From positions 11,471-75,470 of the forward strand of contig CAWHAP010000008.1 of assembly GCA_963827335.1 (NCBI GenBank): a stretch of DNA of 64,000 nucleotides, in the 5' to 3' direction. The notes under the pieces are model-generated. The model ran no database searches. It was not told the DNA's origin and saw nothing but the letters and a program-made list of their open reading frames with translations. The stretch is from DASQMT01 sp963827335 (GTDB taxonomy: Bacteria; Actinomycetota; Thermoleophilia; Solirubrobacterales; Solirubrobacteraceae). Shown here one piece after another: positions 59,756-64,000 of this stretch. Positions within the stretch are counted from its first letter, which is position 1; every line of letters begins with the position of its first letter. Made by a program: the position numbers and the translations under genes.

Positions 59756-60505
59756 GTGAGCGACGCGATCGAGCAGCACAACGGGCGCCTGCGCCCGGCC
59801 GGGAGCAAGCAGACGCAGGTCCGCGACGGGCTGCTCGCGCTGCTCGACGAGCTCGCCGTCGGCGACGCGATCCCGCCCGAGCGCAAGCTCGCCGGCGACC
59901 TCGGCGTCTCGCGGCCCACGCTGCGCGCGGTGATCGACGAGCTCGTCCGCGAGGGCCTGCTCCGCCGCCGCCACGGCAGCGGCACCTACGTGTCCGAGCC
60001 GAAGATCGCGCTCCCGCTCACCATGACCTCGTTCACCGAGGACATGGCGCGCCGCGGGATGCGCGCCGGGAGCCACGTCCTCTCCTTCGAGCCGATCAGC
60101 GCCGGGGCCAAGCTCGGCCAGCGGCTCCGCGTCTCGCCGGTCGACGAGGTCTGGGCCATCCGCCGCCTGCGCCTCGCCGACGAGGAGACGATGGCGATCG
60201 AGTTCCTCCACGTGCCGCGGCGGCTGCTGCCCGACCTGCGCCGCGAGGACCTCGAGGAGCACTCCTTCTACACCCTGCTGCACGACCGGCACGGGATCGT
60301 GATCGCGTCCGGCATCCAGACGATCGAGCCGACCGTGGTCAACGCGGACGAGGCGGAGATGCTCGCCGTCCCCGTCCACAGCCCGGCCTTCCTGTTCGAG
60401 CGGACGACGGAGAGCGAAGGGGGTGAGGTGGTCGAGTACGTGCGGTCGCTCTACCGGGGCGACCGCTACCGGCTGGTGACGGAGCTGCGTCCGCCGCTCC
60501 GCTGA
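59756..60505 (+). CDS. GntR/UTRA regulator, DasR/NagR-like
   Basis: 249 residues from GTG 59756. The ATG at 59744 is in frame but lies inside the apparent -10 box, so the GTG is preferred. N-terminal GntR winged helix (IPPERKLAGDLGVSRPTLRAVIDELVREGLLRRRHGSGTYV in parts: PPERKLAGDLGVSRPTLRAV, then RRHGSGTYV). The UTRA ligand domain has WAIRRLRLADEETMAIE and EYVRSLYRGDRY. DasR/NagR members sense GlcN-6-P or GlcNAc-6-P. Adjacent dre-like site, MurQ, transporter and NagA support that. Confidence 0.92.
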   Translation: MSDAIEQHNGRLRPAGSKQTQVRDGLLALLDELAVGDAIPPERKLAGDLGVSRPTLRAVIDELVREGLLRRRHGSGTYVSEPKIALPLTMTSFTEDMARRGMRAGSHVLSFEPISAGAKLGQRLRVSPVDEVWAIRRLRLADEETMAIEFLHVPRRLLPDLRREDLEEHSFYTLLHDRHGIVIASGIQTIEPTVVNADEAEMLAVPVHSPAFLFERTTESEGGEVVEYVRSLYRGDRYRLVTELRPPLR

Positions 60506-60512
60506 GCAAGGA

Positions 60513-60541
60513 GCCGGCCGCCGAGGGACTCGGCGGCCGGC
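60513..60541 (+). terminator. Strong hairpin after the GntR gene
   Basis: Perfect 13-bp stem (GCCGGCCGCCGAG with CTCGGCGGCCGGC) and a GGA loop, starting 8 bp after the stop. It may end the regulator transcript or reduce read-through into the transporter genes. Confidence 0.8.
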
Positions 60542-60592
60542 GTGCTGAACGAACGTCAGCGTCGCCCGCTGGAACGGACGACGCCTCAATCA

Positions 60593-60612
60593 TCCCATCC
60601 GACGCGATGGGA
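60593..60612. promoter_or_regulatory. Inverted repeat before the solute-binding protein gene
   Basis: TCCCATC-6-GATGGGA, 18 bp before the ATG and just ahead of a GGAGGAGG SD sequence. It differs from the dre-like site. Possibly an RNA hairpin or operator. Confidence 0.45.
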
Positions 60613-60629
60613 AATCGGAGGAGGTTGCG

Positions 60630-61910
60630 ATGAAGGGGATGAGGTGGCTGGCCGCCGGCGCGCTCGCCGGCGTGCTCGCCGTCGCCGGATGCGGCGGCGA
60701 CGACGAGGGGAGCGACGAGGGCACCGCCGCGAAGGGCGGCGTGTCCGGCGAGGTCACGACCTGGATCATGGATCCGGGCTCGCCGAAGCTGCAGGAGGTC
60801 TTCAAGGGGTACGCCACGGACTTCCAGGCGAAGCATCCGGGCACGAAGGTGAACATCGAGTTCGTGCCGTGGGCGCAGGCGCACGACAAGTTCACGACCG
60901 CGATCGCGGGCGGCAAGGTGCCCGACGTCGCCGAGATGGGCACGACCTGGACGCCCGAGTTCGCCGACCAGGGCGCCTTCGAGGCCGTGCCCGCGGCCGC
61001 GTCGGGCGACTACGTCTCCTCGCTCGTCGACGCCGCGACGCTCGACGACGAGGTCTGGGGCAAGCCGTGGTACGCCGGCGCCCGCGCGCTGATCTACCGC
61101 AAGGACGTGCTCGAGCAGGCCGGCGTCGAGGTCCCGAAGACGTGGGACGAGCTCAAGACCGCCGCGCAGGCGATCAAGGAGAAGGGCGGCGGCATCTACC
61201 CCGTCGCGCTCAACGGCCTGACCGAGCACTACTACCTGCCGGCCATCTGGCAGGCGGGCGGCGAGATCGCCACGCAGGACGGCGACAGCTGGAAGGCCGC
61301 GCTCGACTCGCCCGAGGGCGTCGAGGCGATCGACTTCTATACGTCCTTCTACAAGGAGGGCCTGACGCCGAAGGCCTCGATCGGCTGGGAGGAGCCCGAC
61401 GCGCAGGAGGCGTTCATCAACGGCGACGTCGCCATGCTCGTGGCCGGCGGCTGGACCTACAACTCGATCATCCAGACCAAGCCCGAGCTGGAGAAGAAGA
61501 TCGGCACGGCGCTCGCGCCCGCCGGCCCGAGCGGCGAGGACACCGCGTTCGCGGGCGGCAGCCATCTCGTCGTGTTCAAGGAGTCGAAGAACACCGAGAC
61601 GGCGAACGCGTTCGTCGACTTCATGCTCGAGCCGGCGAACCTGAACAAGTTCACGGGCGAGATCGGCTTCCTGCCCGGGACCACGGCGGGCATCGAGGAG
61701 TCGGGCTACCTCGAGGATCCCGTCCGCAAGCCGTTCGCGGAGCAGCTGCTCGAGCACTCGGCGGTGTACCCGCCGTCGCCCCGCTGGGGCGCGCTCGAGG
61801 GCGCGAACATCTTCGACGGCGTGATCCAGAACGTCATGAAGGGCAAGGAGACGCCCGAGGAGGCCGCGAAGGGCCTCGCCGAGAAGATGGACGAGGAGTT
61901 CGCCGGGTGA
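60630..61910 (+). CDS. Sugar ABC transporter substrate-binding lipoprotein
   Basis: 426 residues. Signal peptide with lipobox LAVAGC (Cys 21), then a family-1 type solute-binding fold: VTTWIMDPGSPKLQEVFKGY, KVPDVAEMGTTWTPEFAD, GGWTYNSIIQTKPELEKKIG. Similar to DasA/NgcE-type binders of amino sugars or chito-oligosaccharides by context. Strong GGAGGAGG SD. Followed with 4-bp overlaps by two permeases and NagA. No ATPase is in the operon so far, so a shared MsiK-type ATPase is probable. Confidence 0.93.
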   Translation: MKGMRWLAAGALAGVLAVAGCGGDDEGSDEGTAAKGGVSGEVTTWIMDPGSPKLQEVFKGYATDFQAKHPGTKVNIEFVPWAQAHDKFTTAIAGGKVPDVAEMGTTWTPEFADQGAFEAVPAAASGDYVSSLVDAATLDDEVWGKPWYAGARALIYRKDVLEQAGVEVPKTWDELKTAAQAIKEKGGGIYPVALNGLTEHYYLPAIWQAGGEIATQDGDSWKAALDSPEGVEAIDFYTSFYKEGLTPKASIGWEEPDAQEAFINGDVAMLVAGGWTYNSIIQTKPELEKKIGTALAPAGPSGEDTAFAGGSHLVVFKESKNTETANAFVDFMLEPANLNKFTGEIGFLPGTTAGIEESGYLEDPVRKPFAEQLLEHSAVYPPSPRWGALEGANIFDGVIQNVMKGKETPEEAAKGLAEKMDEEFAG

Positions 61911-62869
61911 GCCATGCGCCGGCCACCCTTCCCGCGGCGCGCGGACGCGCGCCGCGGGGGCCGGACCTGGCGGTGGTCAGGCGCGCGGTCGCGCGCCTGA
62001 CCCTCCCGGTCCTGCTGCTGCTGCCCGCGCTGATCATCATCGGCGGGCTGATCGGCTATCCGCTCGTCAAGACGTTCTACCTGTCGTTCACCGAGACCCG
62101 CCTGGGCGACCTCGTCGACGGGAGCGGCGACTGGGTCGGGCTCGAGAACTACAAGGAGGTCTTCACCGACGAGCACCTGCGCACGTCGCTGATCAACACG
62201 GTCGTGTTCGGCACGGCGTGCGTGATCGGGACGATGGTGTTCGGCTTCGCCGTGGCGCTGCTGCTCAACGAGCGCCTCCGCGGCAACTGGCTGTTCAGCC
62301 TCGCCGTGCTGCTCCCGTGGGCCGTGCCGGCCCTCGCCGCGAGCGCGATCTGGCGCTGGCTCTTCGACGACCGCTACGGCTTCGTCAACTGGGCGCTCGT
62401 CAACCTCGGCTTCTCGAGCTTCCAGGACTACGCCTGGTTCGCCGACCGCGAATCCGCGTACGTCGCGATCTTCGTCACCGTCGTGTGGCAGTCGTTCCCG
62501 TTCGTCGCGCTCAGCCTGCTGGCCGGGCTGCAGACGCTGCCGCGGGAGACGCTGCACGCCGCCGCCGTCGACGGCGCGTCCTCGTGGCAGCGCTTCCGGC
62601 TCGTGACGCTCCCGCTGCTGCGGCCGATCATCGCCGTGCTCGTGGTGTTCTCGACCATCTGGGACTTCAAGATCTTCGATCAGATCTACGTCATGGCGCA
62701 GGGCGTGCCCGACCGCGCGGCCGACACCGCCGCGGTCACCGCCTACCGCGAGTCGTTCGCGCTCGGCCACTTCGGCTCCGGCGCGGCCGTCGCCATGGTC
62801 CTGTTCGCGATCCTGCTCGTGTTCTCGATCCTCTACGTGCGCCTGATCGGGAAGGAGGCGCAGGCATGA
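61907..62869 (+). CDS. Sugar ABC transporter permease (MalF-type)
   Basis: 320 residues from GTG overlapping the previous TGA. Six membrane helices. The EAA loop is ETLHAAAVDGASSWQRFRLV followed by TLPLLRP. WVGLENYKEVFTD is the usual N-terminal periplasmic motif of MalF/DasB-type permeases. It pairs with the downstream permease to form the channel. Confidence 0.95.
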   Translation: MSHAPATLPAARGRAPRGPDLAVVRRAVARLTLPVLLLLPALIIIGGLIGYPLVKTFYLSFTETRLGDLVDGSGDWVGLENYKEVFTDEHLRTSLINTVVFGTACVIGTMVFGFAVALLLNERLRGNWLFSLAVLLPWAVPALAASAIWRWLFDDRYGFVNWALVNLGFSSFQDYAWFADRESAYVAIFVTVVWQSFPFVALSLLAGLQTLPRETLHAAAVDGASSWQRFRLVTLPLLRPIIAVLVVFSTIWDFKIFDQIYVMAQGVPDRAADTAAVTAYRESFALGHFGSGAAVAMVLFAILLVFSILYVRLIGKEAQA

Positions 62870-63693
62870 CCTGGCTGCTGCGGCGCGGCTGGAAGTACGC
62901 CGCGATGCTCGCGGTGTCGGCGTTCGCGCTGTTCCCGGTCTACTGGGTCGTGATCACGTCGCTCAAGCCGCGCTCGGAGATCTACTCGCGCACGCCCGAC
63001 CTGTGGCCGAGCGACCCGCAGTGGCACCAGTACCCGCGCGTGCTCGGCGAGGGCCATGTCGGCCGGGCGCTGATGAACTCGCTGATCGTGGCCGGGGCGA
63101 CGACCGTCGTCTGCCTGATCGTCGGCGCGCTGGCCGCGTACGCGCTCACGCGCTTCGACATCCCGTTCCGGCGCGTGCTGATGATGCTGGTGCTGATGAC
63201 GCAGATGTTCCCGCTCGTGGTGCTCGTGATCCCGCTGTTCGTGATCATGCGCAACGCCGACCTGCTCGGCACCTACGTCGGGCTGATCGTCGCGTACCTG
63301 GCGTTCACGGTCCCGCTCGCCGTCTGGGTGATGCGCGGGTTCCTCGTCGGGATACCCGAGGAGCTCGAGCACGCGGCGCGCACGGACGGCGCGACGCGGT
63401 TCGGCGCGATGTGGCGCGTGATCCTGCCGCTCGCCGCGCCCGGCCTCGCCACCACCGCGGTGCTGTGCTTCCTGGAGGGCTGGAAGGAGTTCATGCTCGC
63501 GCTGACGTTCATGAACGACGAGACGCGCAAGACGCTGCCCGTCGTCATCCAGTCGTTCGTCGGCCGCGGCGACACCGACTGGGGCGCGATCATGGCCGCC
63601 AGCGTGCTCTACACCCTTCCGGTCGCCGTCGTCTTCCTCCTCCTGCGCAAGCACCTCATGCGCGGCACGACGGCCGGGGCGGTGAAGGGATGA
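62866..63693 (+). CDS. Sugar ABC transporter permease (MalG-type)
   Basis: 275 residues. Six membrane helices, ITSLKPRSEIYS after the first. The EAA loop is EELEHAARTDGATRFGAMWR followed by VILPLAAPGLATT. Typical MalG/DasC-type partner subunit. Overlaps both neighbours by 4 bp. Confidence 0.95.
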   Translation: MTWLLRRGWKYAAMLAVSAFALFPVYWVVITSLKPRSEIYSRTPDLWPSDPQWHQYPRVLGEGHVGRALMNSLIVAGATTVVCLIVGALAAYALTRFDIPFRRVLMMLVLMTQMFPLVVLVIPLFVIMRNADLLGTYVGLIVAYLAFTVPLAVWVMRGFLVGIPEELEHAARTDGATRFGAMWRVILPLAAPGLATTAVLCFLEGWKEFMLALTFMNDETRKTLPVVIQSFVGRGDTDWGAIMAASVLYTLPVAVVFLLLRKHLMRGTTAGAVKG

Positions 63694-64000
63694 GGCTCGG
63701 CGTGGAGGCCGCGCTCGTCGACGGCGAGCTCGTGCCCGGCGACGTGGAGGTCGCGGGCGGCACGATCGCCGCGGTCGGGCTGGCCGGCGGCGGCACGGGC
63801 GTGGCCGCGCCCGGCTTCGTCGACCTGCAGGTCAACGGCTTCGCGGGCGTCGACTTCATGCACACCGACCGCGACGGCTACGCCCGGGCCGGCGAGGCGA
63901 TGCTCGCCACGGGCACGACCGCCTACCAGCCCACGTTCATCACGGCGCCCGAGGCCGACCTGGTCGCGGCGCTGCACGCGATCCCGCTCGACGCCCCGCG
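63690..64000 (+). CDS. nagA: N-acetylglucosamine-6-phosphate deacetylase, 3' truncated by window
   Basis: First ~103 residues only. VAAPGFVDLQVNGFAGVDFMH is the NagA entry motif (Q-x-N in place of the usual metal-binding HxH), and TGTTAYQPTFITAPE follows. NagA converts GlcNAc-6-P to GlcN-6-P and acetate. It would use the GlcNAc-6-P made by MurQ or imported by the transporter. ATG overlaps the permease TGA by 4 bp. The frame is open to the window end. Confidence 0.92.
   Translation, partial: MRLGVEAALVDGELVPGDVEVAGGTIAAVGLAGGGTGVAAPGFVDLQVNGFAGVDFMHTDRDGYARAGEAMLATGTTAYQPTFITAPEADLVAALHAIPLDAP

Overview
The window is very GC-rich DNA with dense, often 4-bp-overlapping genes, many GTG starts and few SD-led genes. 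The gene content is actinobacterial: an F420-type luciferase-like oxidoreductase, a DasR-like GntR regulator, and VKOR paired with a DsbA-like protein. Two surface proteins carry an N-terminal ALGG(S/T)xYAA export segment and one secreted protein ends in PRFTG. I infer class Thermoleophilia, order Solirubrobacterales; a 16S or marker-gene search would be needed to prove it. No rRNA, tRNA, phage, IS transposase or cas gene was seen.

Layout. 1-573: tail of a peptide-type ABC permease. 570-4123: heterodimeric ABC exporter. 4183-9201: two small proteins, a membrane protein, a divergent FtsH-like AAA protease and a degenerate GGDEF/EAL protein. 9472-16202: secreted DUF11-type protein, GH3 hydrolase, L-2-hydroxyglutarate oxidase-like protein, amidohydrolase, zinc ribbons and a collagen-like surface protein. 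16259-19804: GNAT, alpha/beta hydrolase, then a thiol-oxidation operon (membrane protein, DsbA-like, VKOR). 19860-23550: SSI-like lipoprotein, formylglycine-generating enzyme, DUF202, SpoU methyltransferase, GNAT. 23585-28467: HerA-like ATPase facing the conserved ATP-grasp / alpha-E / transglutaminase cluster. 28494-33402: LLM oxidoreductase, NudC, membrane hydrolase, YdcZ-type transporter with divergent TetR. 33675-40850: homocysteine methyltransferase bracketed by two copies of an unusual repeat element, then a TetR/acyl-CoA dehydrogenase locus, a cytidylate kinase-like protein and a CBS protein. 40881-48099: surface protein, GNAT, EamA transporter, an RsbU/RsbV/RsbW-type partner-switching set and a two-component system. 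48149-56830: persulfide dioxygenase-rhodanese, then two GT39 transferases around a GT2-GtrA, ApbE flavin transferase and heme-type membrane protein block. 57739-64000: DUF3089 hydrolase, MurQ, DasR-like regulator, sugar ABC transporter and NagA, a MurNAc/GlcNAc uptake and catabolism locus that runs off the end.

The most unusual non-coding feature is a family of three elements (about 33440-33660, 34700-35054, 56863-57706), all in the same orientation. Each has an inverted end, an internal array of palindromes with an almost exact 60-bp period and AT-containing apical loops, and a right end built on GTTGACGT(T/G)CGCC. In the third element the right end is amplified into seven tandem 76/77-bp copies. 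I know of no described family that matches.

Regulation is readable at several places. A dre-like site and a 17-bp-spaced promoter overlap ahead of the GntR gene. Symmetric operators sit on both TetR promoters. Direct repeats phased at 11 bp lie before the response-regulator operon and both glycosyltransferase loci, suggesting that the two-component system controls the cell-surface glycosylation block.
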